Below, piece by piece: positions 1-7,406 of a DNA stretch of 64,000 nt. Under the pieces are notes generated by a model, which saw only the letters and a program-made list of their open reading frames with translations, did no database searches and was not told the origin of the DNA. The stretch comes from an uncultured bacterium. Lineage in GTDB: Bacteria > Actinomycetota > Coriobacteriia > Coriobacteriales > Eggerthellaceae. Position 1 is the first letter of the stretch. Each line of letters opens with the position of its first letter. The position numbers and the translations under genes are program-made. Location: assembly GCA_905215325.1 (NCBI GenBank), contig CAJMPP010000006.1, positions 1 to 64,000 on the forward strand, in the 5' to 3' direction.

Positions 1-41
1 TTTACGGCGCATATTGGGCGTGCAAGGACACGCATACAGCA

Positions 42-76
42 GCGGGCACGGATTCGATTGAAACCGTGCCCGCTTT
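42..76 (+). terminator. Hairpin terminator, probably the displaced chromosomal terminator downstream of guaA
   Basis: A perfect 10-bp stem (42-51 with 64-73) is closed by a 12-nt loop and followed on the plus strand by TTTCTAATA. It lies just beyond the guaA-like tail at 108-127. It may therefore be the original guaA terminator, pushed away when the element inserted. The T tract is short and on the plus side, so termination of leftward transcription is uncertain. Confidence 0.5.
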
Positions 77-107
77 CTAATACTATATTTGTTATCGAAC
101 GTCTGTT

Positions 108-127
108 CTATTCCCACTCGATGGCAG
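108..127 (-). other. Candidate distal attachment site (guaA 3'-end copy)
   Basis: Read on the minus strand this block encodes A-I-E-W-E-stop, the usual C-terminus of GMP synthase. It matches 15 of 20 bases of the true guaA end at 14,902-14,921, including the uninterrupted octamer TCCCACTC, and has the same orientation. This is what an element that inserts at the guaA 3' end and restores the gene would leave at its far end. The mismatches mean the crossover core may be only about 8 bp, or that the two ends come from different events. Confidence 0.6.
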
Positions 128-782
128 CAGTTCTGATGTCCCGTCATTCCAGTTGCATCCAGTTTTCGGTGCCGTCTCGAATCGAGTGCCGCCAGGTAAC
201 GCCATGTCGCGCTTCGTCGGCTTCGGGGACAAAAGTCGGGACAACTTCAAATACTTTTTTCGAACTCAGGGCTTTGAGTTTTTATTTTTGTCCCAAAGAG
301 TGCAGCGGGCCGACTTTGGAGGCTCAATAGCGCCGAAAGCGCCCGTTTTGAAACTCAACCGCCCTTTAACCCGCAAGCCGCCAGCTGCAATCGTAAGTGA
401 ATCAGCGCGGGTGGTTTGCGCGCCATTTGCAAAACCCCAGGTCGCGACCCTTCGCCATTCGTGGGAAAAGTGAGTAGTCTCAGGTGGCTTACTCATGAGT
501 TGAACCGCTTTCGCGATTAGGGGCCTAATAGCGGCTTCTCCACTAACTGCCCCTGGGTTTGCCTTTGTCCGCCGCACGGGATGGCTCCCGAGGCAACGCG
601 GTGAGATAATGCCATCCAACGCAGGCAATGGAGCCTGAAAATATAGGTGACGGCGGCATGGCCCGAGCCAGCACTTTTGGCCCGCCTCCGTAGCCTCCTT
701 TTTCATATGCGGTCCGCGATACGCCTATGGGAGCGATTCGCTCGTGCAAGGCTGTAAACACGCAGAGAAAACGAGGTATTGG
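128..782. other. Element left end, no recognised gene
   Basis: About 650 bp between the candidate att site and the first gene. Open frames occur on both strands but none has a convincing ribosome binding site or recognisable protein. A small inverted pair, TGAGTAG near 471 and TTACTCA near 499, faintly resembles the TTACTCCC repeats at the other end of the element. It may be an integrase or excisionase accessory region; this is a guess. Confidence 0.35.
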
Positions 783-2603
783 ATGAATAGCGAACCGATC
801 TACAAAGAATTCCTTCTTGGAGAAGGCTTAAGCGAGTTGAAGAAAATTCGAGATGGCTGGAGGGATGAAAGCGGCTATTCCGAGTCGAGGGGAGGAACCT
901 CTTTAATACCTGAAAATCTATGCAATGTCTCAGGGTCCGAACGGCTTAACTATACCTTCATCATGGACAGAGCCAATGAGTGCATGTATCGACTGATTTG
1001 CGAGTCGATTTCCATGCTTCTTACAGAATATGGATACATAACACTACGTGCCCGCGTTCGCAGAAGCGATGCTTACCAATATCTCCCAAAAGACGGCCTA
1101 GCCGGGCCGACCGTCCTCAAAGCGAGCAAGAGGGTGGTCCGCATAATCAAGGTGGATGTCGATGGCTCCCCGAGCGTTTTTGTATTCAAGGAACCTGGAT
1201 TAGACCAGAGTCTCCCGAAAGAGCTTGAGGATTCGCTGAGGGAAAACTTTGGGGTATCGAAAATCACCTACGTCTCTTTGGTTATGGACGGAGCGAAGAG
1301 GGAGGTTCTCAATTACGAGTCGGTGAAGGACGCTACGCCCTACATCTCGGTTAAAGAGTTCTTCCGCCTGTTCTTTCCACAAGAGGAGTTCGACAAATTC
1401 GAGGAGGCTGTGGTTGAGCTTAGGCAGAAAGCGCGTTCCTACTATGGCTTGAGCATAACCAAATCGCTTAACCATTTGCGCATGGGCCATTTCAGGAGAG
1501 ACATCCGAGACCGTCTGATCGGCTACAAACCAGACGTGGAATTGGGGTCCGAACAGAGAATGGCCATAGACAAGAGCTTTGTCGTAGACGGCAGATACTC
1601 GGCGTTGACCGGTGACACGGATTTCGCAGTAAGCTTCCAGACCGCAGAATGGCTAAGGGATTCTTTAACGCATGCAGGATGCATAGATTTCGCCCCCATC
1701 GCGTTGGAGTACTTCAAATCGCTCGAACAATTCCTGTACAGATTTCTTTACGCCATACATAAGACTTCGAAATCGAAGAGTAGGCGTATTTACTACGGCA
1801 AAAAGCTCGGAGAAAACCCTTACTACCTGCCTGCGAAAAGAGATGGCGTTCCCGACAAATCGCGACACATAGAAGTCAAGGACGGAGAAATCGAAATCAA
1901 CGATGAGCTTTTCACGGATGGTTTCGAATATGTCTTAGACCTCGGTAGGCTCACAAGGTTCTTCGGCGACTATGTTTGCGAGAAGCAGCAGCTGTACAGC
2001 CGCAATGAAGACCTTCTCGATACGGCGATAAGCGAGGATACGTACGAGTCGATAATTCGCGCACTCCAAAGCGCTCGAACGATGAGGAACGGCATTGCTC
2101 ACAAAGACAATCTCTACGATTGGACCGAGATGGAAAGCGCCCGGTCGTCAGTCCTCTTGGCTTTCTACTTAGTCCTAGGTTCTTACAGCATCGATACTGA
2201 AATGCGAAGCCTCCTCGGCATCGAAAGCGATTGCGTGCAGAAAAGCGAGGAGTGGAAGCTCTGCAACTACGTGGCATCGGCGGCCGTTCCTAAAGGCAAT
2301 CCTCTTGAGTTTCCCGTTTTTTATCTCGATGGCGACGATTCCCCCGAGGCCGCCTTGTTTGCTTGCCCCGACGACGAAGAATCCGATCCCGACCGATATG
2401 GAAAAGCCCAATCGTTCTCGGGTGTGTACTTCAAGAGAATCGGATCGCATAAGCGTTACGATATCTCGTACCCAACTGACCGTCTTCCCTCATTGGTTGA
2501 ACAAGGGATGCTGATTATCTGCGGTGAGGGGCTGAAGCTCATGGGGCCTCAAAAGGTCATCTACAGAGACGGAAATTACCTTGGGGACACGAGCGCAGAG
2601 TGA
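783..2603 (+). CDS. Large HEPN-motif protein of unknown function, possible defence protein
   Basis: The 606-residue protein is not assigned to a named family here. The start at 783 is preferred over an in-frame ATG at 744 because a GAGG stands just upstream. Residues about 435-440 read R-N-G-I-A-H, the R-x4-H motif of HEPN nucleases, inside a helical stretch. An earlier helix (ALEYFKSLEQFLYRFL) could be the first HEPN helix. HEPN domains with this motif are commonly RNases in abortive-infection and toxin systems, so an RNA-targeting defence role is plausible but inferred. There is no signal peptide or membrane segment, so it is probably cytoplasmic. The coding sequence looks more AT-rich than the mob and par genes, which suggests a separate origin. 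It stands alone at the left end of the element, and a strong inverted repeat follows. Confidence 0.75.
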   Translation: MNSEPIYKEFLLGEGLSELKKIRDGWRDESGYSESRGGTSLIPENLCNVSGSERLNYTFIMDRANECMYRLICESISMLLTEYGYITLRARVRRSDAYQYLPKDGLAGPTVLKASKRVVRIIKVDVDGSPSVFVFKEPGLDQSLPKELEDSLRENFGVSKITYVSLVMDGAKREVLNYESVKDATPYISVKEFFRLFFPQEEFDKFEEAVVELRQKARSYYGLSITKSLNHLRMGHFRRDIRDRLIGYKPDVELGSEQRMAIDKSFVVDGRYSALTGDTDFAVSFQTAEWLRDSLTHAGCIDFAPIALEYFKSLEQFLYRFLYAIHKTSKSKSRRIYYGKKLGENPYYLPAKRDGVPDKSRHIEVKDGEIEINDELFTDGFEYVLDLGRLTRFFGDYVCEKQQLYSRNEDLLDTAISEDTYESIIRALQSARTMRNGIAHKDNLYDWTEMESARSSVLLAFYLVLGSYSIDTEMRSLLGIESDCVQKSEEWKLCNYVASAAVPKGNPLEFPVFYLDGDDSPEAALFACPDDEESDPDRYGKAQSFSGVYFKRIGSHKRYDISYPTDRLPSLVEQGMLIICGEGLKLMGPQKVIYRDGNYLGDTSAE

Positions 2604-2623
2604 CTTCGAACCCAGGGCGTGGA

Positions 2624-2680
2624 CCTCGCGCTCCCGCCCTAAAGACCATCGTGGCCGGTTTTAAGGGCGGGAGCGCGAGG
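2624..2680. repeat. 17-bp perfect inverted repeat downstream of the HEPN gene
   Basis: Arms 2624-2640 and 2664-2680 are perfectly complementary over 17 GC-rich bases around a 23-nt loop. It lies 20 bp after the HEPN stop codon, where a terminator would be expected, but no T tract follows on either strand. A transcript-protecting hairpin or a DNA-level site such as a replication or transfer element are alternatives. Confidence 0.6.
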
Positions 2681-2710
2681 AATGTCCGTAGGGTTCATGC
2701 CTTCCCGGGC

Positions 2711-2767
2711 GCAAGCCACCAGTCCGTAACCGCAGGTGAGGCAGCGCCGTGGCTTGCACGCTGGTGG
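2711..2767. repeat. Nested inverted repeats in the intergenic region
   Basis: GCAAGCCAC at 2711-2719 pairs with GTGGCTTGC at 2749-2757. The overlapping CCACCAG at 2716-2722 pairs with CTGGTGG at 2761-2767, so two mutually exclusive hairpins can form. Function is unknown. It lies between the convergent HEPN gene and the mob operon. Confidence 0.45.
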
Positions 2768-2881
2768 CAAATTCGCAGGTCAAACATCTCCGTCATCTAT
2801 CGACGAAACGAGAAGCCCCACGTTGACGCGTCTATGAGTTGATGACCTGAACGACGGTCGTCCTAGTTGCCAGCTTCCGCA

Positions 2882-3473
2882 TCAGAGAAACCACTTGGAG
2901 CAGAAGCCGATCTGGAAGACCGAATGGACGAGCATCGAGATTCCGAGGCAGACCATCATCGCGCAAAACCCGATTCCGGCCCATTTCAAGAAAGGGTCTT
3001 TTTCTTGCTTGTCGGAAGCTCGCTCCATCCAGTCGCGCGAATACGTATCGCCGTACTCGTCGCTCTTTGAGGCCTCTTTCGAAAGCAGCTCGAGAGCTTC
3101 GTCGAGGTCATCAGCAAGCTTGTTTCCGTCGATTCCGACCTTGAAAAGATGAGTCTCATCATGCTGCTTGAGCGCCGATTGGTTCTGCAAAAGGTAGAAC
3201 CTCTCGCCGTTCACCCCGTTCGCCAGAGCGGTCCTCTCGCTCGAAAACGACCGAATCTCCTTCTTGAGCCTTGAGAAGGCCCCCCTTGCCCTCGATTCCG
3301 AACTTCTGCGCGAGCGACTCAAGCTGCCAGAGCAGGTCGTACAGCCCCACCGCGGGCAGGAGCCCGGCCCCGTACGCCTTCTCGAGCATCGACCGCTCGA
3401 AGCGATCGTAAACGGGGATCGCCTCCCCGTACGTCAACCTGGTGCCAACTTCGGGGAAATCATTGCATTCCAT
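2882..3473 (-). pseudogene. Frameshifted membrane-protein gene downstream of the relaxase
   Basis: Translation from ATG 3473 (AGGAG 5 nt upstream) runs to a run of six G on the coding strand (3280-3285). There the downstream sequence continues sensibly only after loss of one G. Joined this way, the protein has about 195 residues: a soluble N-terminal part, a charged helical middle and one hydrophobic segment near the C-terminus (WAGIGFCAMMVCLGISMLV). Without the shift, the 5' part runs into a different frame and ends at 3159. The homopolymer makes a real frameshift, phase variation, ribosomal slippage or a sequencing error all possible. It is probably the last gene of the par-mob operon. The family is not recognised. 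Confidence 0.6.
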
Positions 3474-3579
3474 ATCGTCTCCTATCATTCGAATCGAGAG
3501 TTAATTCCTTGGGGCGCGTCACGCGTCGACGACGCCGCGTCCCACAACAGCGGTTGTTGCTTCCGCGTGGGCGCATCGC

Positions 3580-4671
3580 CTAGCACGCAGGGCGCAGATC
3601 AAGCCTGAAATCACCTTTGGCGATAGAGAGGCTGTAGTTCGACCCGACTAAAACAGCGATGCCCATCAAGGCCAGACCGCACTTCGCGCACGTCTCGAGC
3701 GCCGAGGAGAGCCTGCTCAGCTCCGAGAGGTCGTTGAGCTCGAGGGCTCGCTCGGCGGCCTCGCGGATCCGCGCGGCGCTCGCGTCCGTGGGGCGGTAGG
3801 CGCCTTCGCGCTCGAAGCGCCGGCGCAGCATCTCCTTGCCGTAGACGAACCCCAGGCGCTCGCCGGTTACCTTCTTGGACGGTTCCTCCGCCAGGCTGAA
3901 CACCCAGTCGTCCCGCCGCGCCTTGGCCGAGTTGTCGGCGACGTGCACGCCCAGGGCGTCGAGGATGCCGAAGAACTCCGCCTCGTCGCGCGCCGTGGTC
4001 TTGGCGAGCGCGACGCGGGCGCGGATGTCGCCGACCAACGAGTAGCCGCCCGAGCGCATGATCTCCTTCTCGGCCCGGCCCAGGTAGACGCTCCTGCGGC
4101 TCCTGGGCCCGCCCGCACCTGCCCGCCCGCGCGCCTTCGACGGAGATTCGGGCGCCCGGTCGTTGGAGAGCCCCGACAGCCCGCGCTCGCGCGCCATGTC
4201 CTGCAGGTCTCGGTTGAGGTCCTCGGGGTGCTGGGTCTGCATGCGGTAGCCGGTGCGGAGGTTGGCGTTGTTCACGACGATGTGCGCGTGCGGTATGCCG
4301 CGGGCGTTGTCGTCGTGGTAGACGATGGCGATCTCGTGGTCGTCGAAGTGCCTGAGCGCCCACGAGCACGCGAGCTCGCGCAGCGTCGCCAGGTCGATGT
4401 CGTCGCCGGGGTCCGGCGAGAGCACGAAGTGCTTGAACGTGCGCGCGGGCTTGCCCCTCCAGGGTGCGTCCGTGCCGAACGCGGCGCGCGTGGCGTCCAT
4501 CTCGGCGTCCCAGGCGCAGGCCTCCTTGGCGTCTTCCCCCAGCGCGCCGGCGTCGCGCTCGTCGTAGCTCAGGTTGAACAGGTCGCGCGCCAGGGCGCGG
4601 CCTCCCTTCTCGAGGTAGCGGCGGATGCCGCCCGTCGAGCCGTGGCCGCTTATCGGCTTCAGGATCGGCAT
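3580..4671 (-). CDS. Relaxase / mobilization nuclease (MobA/VirD2-like)
   Basis: The 363-residue protein would nick the element at oriT and pilot the single strand during mobilization. The N-terminal 200 residues carry the relaxase fold. A candidate catalytic tyrosine is Tyr19 (GGIRRYLEK), and the metal-binding triad is H119 followed by P-H128-A-H130-I-V-V-N-N, typical of Pfam relaxase/mobilization nucleases. The start at 4671 is chosen because the frame upstream is low-complexity and the gene overlaps mobC by 13 bp, which implies translational coupling. The C-terminus has a short hydrophobic stretch (about 335-350) that is unusual for a relaxase. No coupling protein or type IV secretion gene is present, so transfer would need a helper element. 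Confidence 0.88.
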   Translation of the reverse strand: MPILKPISGHGSTGGIRRYLEKGGRALARDLFNLSYDERDAGALGEDAKEACAWDAEMDATRAAFGTDAPWRGKPARTFKHFVLSPDPGDDIDLATLRELACSWALRHFDDHEIAIVYHDDNARGIPHAHIVVNNANLRTGYRMQTQHPEDLNRDLQDMARERGLSGLSNDRAPESPSKARGRAGAGGPRSRRSVYLGRAEKEIMRSGGYSLVGDIRARVALAKTTARDEAEFFGILDALGVHVADNSAKARRDDWVFSLAEEPSKKVTGERLGFVYGKEMLRRRFEREGAYRPTDASAARIREAAERALELNDLSELSRLSSALETCAKCGLALMGIAVLVGSNYSLSIAKGDFRLDLRPAC

Positions 4672-5105
4672 GGCGAGCCCTCCACGAGCGAGTCGGCGCC
4701 GATGCGCCCGAGCTCGGCCGCCATCTCGCGGGCCGCGCCGTTCACGTCGGCGAGCTCGTGCTCGATCGTTGGGATGCTCTCCGCGACGAGGTCCCGGTCG
4801 ACGTGCCCGTGGCGGGCGTGGAAGTTGATGAGGTTCATCGCGTGCACTGCCTGGTTGTAGTGGTAGCCCCACTTCGTGAGCTCCCGAGACATCGACCAAA
4901 GGGCCCTGCGGTCCACGAGTATGCGGTGCTCGTCTCCCGCGTTGGCATCCGTCGACAGCGGTATGCGAACGAGGTAGCGCAGGTACTCCGACTTGCTGAG
5001 GCCGGCGCGCTCGCACCGCTCGCAAAGCGCGTCGTAGTCGCTTCCCTCCATGCGGAACGTGACGCGACGCTCCTTGCCTTTGGCGGCGTCGGCTTCCTCT
5101 TTCAT
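4659..5105 (-). CDS. MobC-like relaxosome accessory protein
   Basis: This 148-residue protein has an N-terminal ribbon-helix-helix pattern (R-R-V-T-F-R-M followed by the helix pair ending KSEYLRYLV). The helical C-terminal half ends with an ELADVNGAAREMAAEL repeat-like helix, as in bacterial mobilization proteins of the MobC family. Such proteins bind oriT and help the relaxase melt and nick it. AAAGGA lies 8 nt upstream of the ATG at 5105. The gene overlaps the relaxase and directly follows the intergenic region proposed as oriT. Confidence 0.8.
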   Translation of the reverse strand: MKEEADAAKGKERRVTFRMEGSDYDALCERCERAGLSKSEYLRYLVRIPLSTDANAGDEHRILVDRRALWSMSRELTKWGYHYNQAVHAMNLINFHARHGHVDRDLVAESIPTIEHELADVNGAAREMAAELGRIGADSLVEGSPCRS

Positions 5106-5316
5106 GGCGGATTCCTTTCCTCGGGCCCGCCGTGCGGCGGGCGCGTTTCTCTAGGGGCGCGGGGGATCCCCCGCAGGCGGCGGCCCGGCTCGGGCGCCGC
5201 CTCTGGGACCGGGCCTCGCGAAAGCGGGCTCTTAAACGGCCCGCGGCATGACGGGTCCGAGGCCGCCCGGTCCCCAAGTGCTATGGACGCCCGACCGAAG
5301 TGTCGGACGCCATAGG
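5106..5316. other. Candidate origin of transfer (oriT)
   Basis: A roughly 210-bp GC-rich gap lies between parB and mobC. It contains an inverted repeat with arms 5281-5295 (CTATGG..CCGAC) and 5302-5315 (GTCGG..CCATAG) preceded by CCCAAGTG, and another, GCCCGCC-GTGC-GGCGGGC near 5128-5145. Inverted repeats beside mobC are where oriT usually lies in mobilizable elements. The nic site cannot be identified from sequence alone. Confidence 0.45.
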
Positions 5317-6273
5317 CTACTTGCTGGATTTCGAGCCTGAGGCCCCTCTGCGGCGCTTTCGGGCATCGGTGCCCGCATCCGCGTACGGCGCGGTCATGAT
5401 CGCCATCTCGCGCAGCAGCGAGAGGTCGGCCGCGCTCGGGCTCTCGGGCGGGCTCTCGAGGAAGTCGGCGACGAGCCTCGCGGCCTTCGCGATGCGCCCG
5501 TCGGGGCCGGCCTGCGCCTTCCCCTCGCTCCTCACGTAGTCGGAGAGCTCCCGCTTGGTGCGCCGCCAGGGCTCCATGGCGGCGTGCATCTCCGCCTGGC
5601 GCTCCTTCGGCATGTCCGCGAGCGAGCGCACCGCCTCGGCGGAAAGGTTGCCGCGGTCGGCCTCGGCGGCCCACTCGGGCGAGAGGTCCTCCGCGATTCG
5701 GCGGGCCAGCCTCTCCTCGCGCGCGATGGTCTTGCCGGAGACCTTGCGGCCCGTCTGCCGCTCGATGATGGCGGCCTTCACGTCGTCGACGCGCATGCCG
5801 GAAAGCGAGGGGTCCTCGGAGCGCAGGCGCACGGCGTCGCCCCTGAGCGCCTCGGTCGCGGCGGCGCGCTCGGTCACGGTGAGCGCGCGGGTGAAGTAGT
5901 TCGCGGCGTGGAGCAGCGTCACCGCCCTCTCGTCGTCGATGCCCTCTATCACGCGGCAGGGCATCCTCTCGTAGGCGGGGTCGTCCTTCGCGAGCAGCGC
6001 GTAGGCGGCCTTGCGCCGGTGCCCGGAGACCATCTGCCACGAGCCGTCGCCCACCTTGCGAACGAGCGGCAGGTCGGTGAGGCCGTCCTGGCGTATGGAC
6101 TCGGCGAGCTCGGCTATGCCGGCCGGGTCCATGGAGTACGCGGCGTTCGCCGGGTGGTCGGCGATGTCTGCCACCGCGATCTCGGACACCGGGTAGCGGC
6201 CGCGGGTGCGCGACGCGCCGTCGAGGAGCCCCGTGATGGTGAAGCCCGCGGCCACCTGGCTAGGCGAGCTCAC
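5317..6273 (-). CDS. ParB/Spo0J-family partition protein
   Basis: The 318-residue protein has a ParB N-terminal CTP-binding domain at about 30-125 with the signature SGHRRKAAY, followed by a helix-turn-helix region (VKAAIIERQTGRKVSGKTIAREERLA, about 165-190) and a basic C-terminus. ParB proteins bind centromere sites and work with ParA to segregate or stabilise plasmids and excised elements. The gene starts inside the end of parA (14-bp overlap). Together these would help retain the circular form of the element after excision. The centromere could be the nested palindrome at 7134-7173, but this is untested. Confidence 0.88.
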   Translation of the reverse strand: MSSPSQVAAGFTITGLLDGASRTRGRYPVSEIAVADIADHPANAAYSMDPAGIAELAESIRQDGLTDLPLVRKVGDGSWQMVSGHRRKAAYALLAKDDPAYERMPCRVIEGIDDERAVTLLHAANYFTRALTVTERAAATEALRGDAVRLRSEDPSLSGMRVDDVKAAIIERQTGRKVSGKTIAREERLARRIAEDLSPEWAAEADRGNLSAEAVRSLADMPKERQAEMHAAMEPWRRTKRELSDYVRSEGKAQAGPDGRIAKAARLVADFLESPPESPSAADLSLLREMAIMTAPYADAGTDARKRRRGASGSKSSK

Positions 6274-7024
6274 GGGACACCTCGTCGGCGAGAGCCTCGT
6301 AGTCGCGCGCGGGGCGGCTCCCAGGCTCGAATGCCGCCACCGGCTTCCACTGCCAGCTGCCCTCGCAGACCTTGCTGCTCGCGTGGATAACCGTCTCGAA
6401 CTGCTCGCCCGGGAAGAACCCGTCGAGCACGGCCGCGCCTGTGGCCTCGGCGTTGGTCATGCGGCCGGGAACGCAGGTGCGCAGTATCTTCCAGCGGGGC
6501 GTGGGCATGCGCAGCGCGTCGGCGATGGAGCGCGTCGCCTCCACGGTGAGCGCCGTGCCGCGCATCACGGTGGAGTCGAGCTTCACGGGGATGACGACCA
6601 TGCCGCCCTCCGCGGCGGCGAGGTAGGCGTTAAAGGCGAGTCTGCGCATCACGGGGCTGCAGTCGATGAGGCAGACGTCGTAGGAGTCCGAGGCGTCGTC
6701 GAGGGCGAACTTGAGGCGCTGCTCGCGCAGGAGCATCTCGTTCTGGTCGACGAGGTCGATGGTCGAGGCCACCACGTCGAGGTCCTCCCCGGCGGCGTAG
6801 GCGACCTCCTCCACGGGGGCGCCGCCGTAGAGCAGCTCGACCGAGGTGCGCCGCTCGGAGGCGGCCCGGTCGTAGAGGGCGAAGAAGTCTGTGGCAGACG
6901 CCTGCGGGTCGAGGTCGACGAGCAGGGTCCGAAGGCCCCGGGCGGCGAAGATGGCCGCCAGGTTCACGGCGGTCGTCGTCTTGCCGACGCCGCCCTTGTA
7001 GTTGGAAATTGCTATCGTGCGCAT
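6260..7024 (-). CDS. ParA-family partition ATPase
   Basis: The 254-residue protein begins MRTIAISNYKGGVGKTTT, with the deviant Walker A box at residues 10-17, then LLVDLDPQASAT (Walker A') and VCLIDCSP (Walker B). It lacks an N-terminal DNA-binding extension, so it is the short ParA type. The start at 7024 is preferred over an upstream ATG because the protein aligns from the first beta strand; AGAGGA stands about 9 nt upstream. ParA ATPases move ParB-bound DNA over the nucleoid. It heads the leftward operon parA-parB-mobC-mobA-orf. Two CGTAC-type operator sites lie 80-140 bp upstream. Confidence 0.92.
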   Translation of the reverse strand: MRTIAISNYKGGVGKTTTAVNLAAIFAARGLRTLLVDLDPQASATDFFALYDRAASERRTSVELLYGGAPVEEVAYAAGEDLDVVASTIDLVDQNEMLLREQRLKFALDDASDSYDVCLIDCSPVMRRLAFNAYLAAAEGGMVVIPVKLDSTVMRGTALTVEATRSIADALRMPTPRWKILRTCVPGRMTNAEATGAAVLDGFFPGEQFETVIHASSKVCEGSWQWKPVAAFEPGSRPARDYEALADEVSRELA

Positions 7025-7106
7025 GGGTCGCGTCCTCTCTAGCGTGGGGCGCGCCTCGCCGCATCCGGTCCGGCGCGCCCCGAGTCTCGGAGCGTCGGGA
7101 CAAAAC

Positions 7107-7122
7107 CGTACAGATTTGTCCG
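7107..7122. promoter_or_regulatory. CGTAC operator site A (degenerate) upstream of parA
   Basis: CGTACAGATTTGTCCG resembles the 16-bp consensus CGTAC-N6-GTACG seen at four other places in the element, with one mismatch in the right half. It lies 83 bp before the parA start. Confidence 0.5.
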
Positions 7123-7133
7123 ACAAGCGGAGT

Positions 7134-7173
7134 GTACCACGAAAACGTACGGATATGTACGCTTTCGTGGTAC
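7134..7173. promoter_or_regulatory. Nested palindrome containing operator site B
   Basis: GTACCACGAAA (7134-7144) and TTTCGTGGTAC (7163-7173) are perfect 11-bp arms. Between them sits CGTACGGATATGTACG (7146-7161), a near-palindrome also found with small changes before xis and before the repressor gene. It lies upstream of parA on one side and of the ABC-F gene on the other. It may be an operator for the element's repressor, a parS-like centromere for ParB, or both. Confidence 0.6.
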
Positions 7174-7183
7174 ATCACCATGC

Positions 7184-7406
7184 TATAATCCTAGATATCA
7201 ATCATCCAGCGGGGCCTTTGGCAAGCGCCGCTTCGAGTTAGGTCAGGTTAGATGAAGAACTAGCGATGCCCGTTTCGGGTACCCCATACGACCACTCTGT
7301 ACATCCGGTCGCGCTTCAGGGTGCCGCATCGCTTCAGTGTCTTCTCGTTCCGAATCCATACATCGCGTGCCTGACCCTGCGCGACCTCCTCTCAAAGGAG
7401 CTCGCC
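7184..7406 (+). promoter_or_regulatory. Leader of the ABC-F gene with possible attenuation elements
   Basis: A TATAAT at 7184-7189 could be a -10 box, though no good -35 is seen. The long leader then holds a three-codon frame, ATG-AAG-AAC-TAG (7252-7263). A small hairpin follows, in which CTCCT (7386-7390) pairs with the gene's own AGGAG (7396-7400). Antibiotic-resistance ABC-F genes are often controlled by ribosome stalling on short leader peptides, so this layout is suggestive only. Confidence 0.4.

Noticed and set aside
266..761. Minus-strand frames at the left end of the element
   Set aside because: Two overlapping frames compete, with no ribosome binding site, and resemble no protein; treated as noncoding.
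2600..2842. 80-codon plus-strand frame after the HEPN gene
   Set aside because: It runs through the inverted repeats and has no ribosome binding site or recognisable protein.
4672..5277. N-terminal extension of the relaxase frame
   Set aside because: It overlaps mobC, is Arg-rich low-complexity and lacks homology signs; the start at 4671 gives a normal relaxase.
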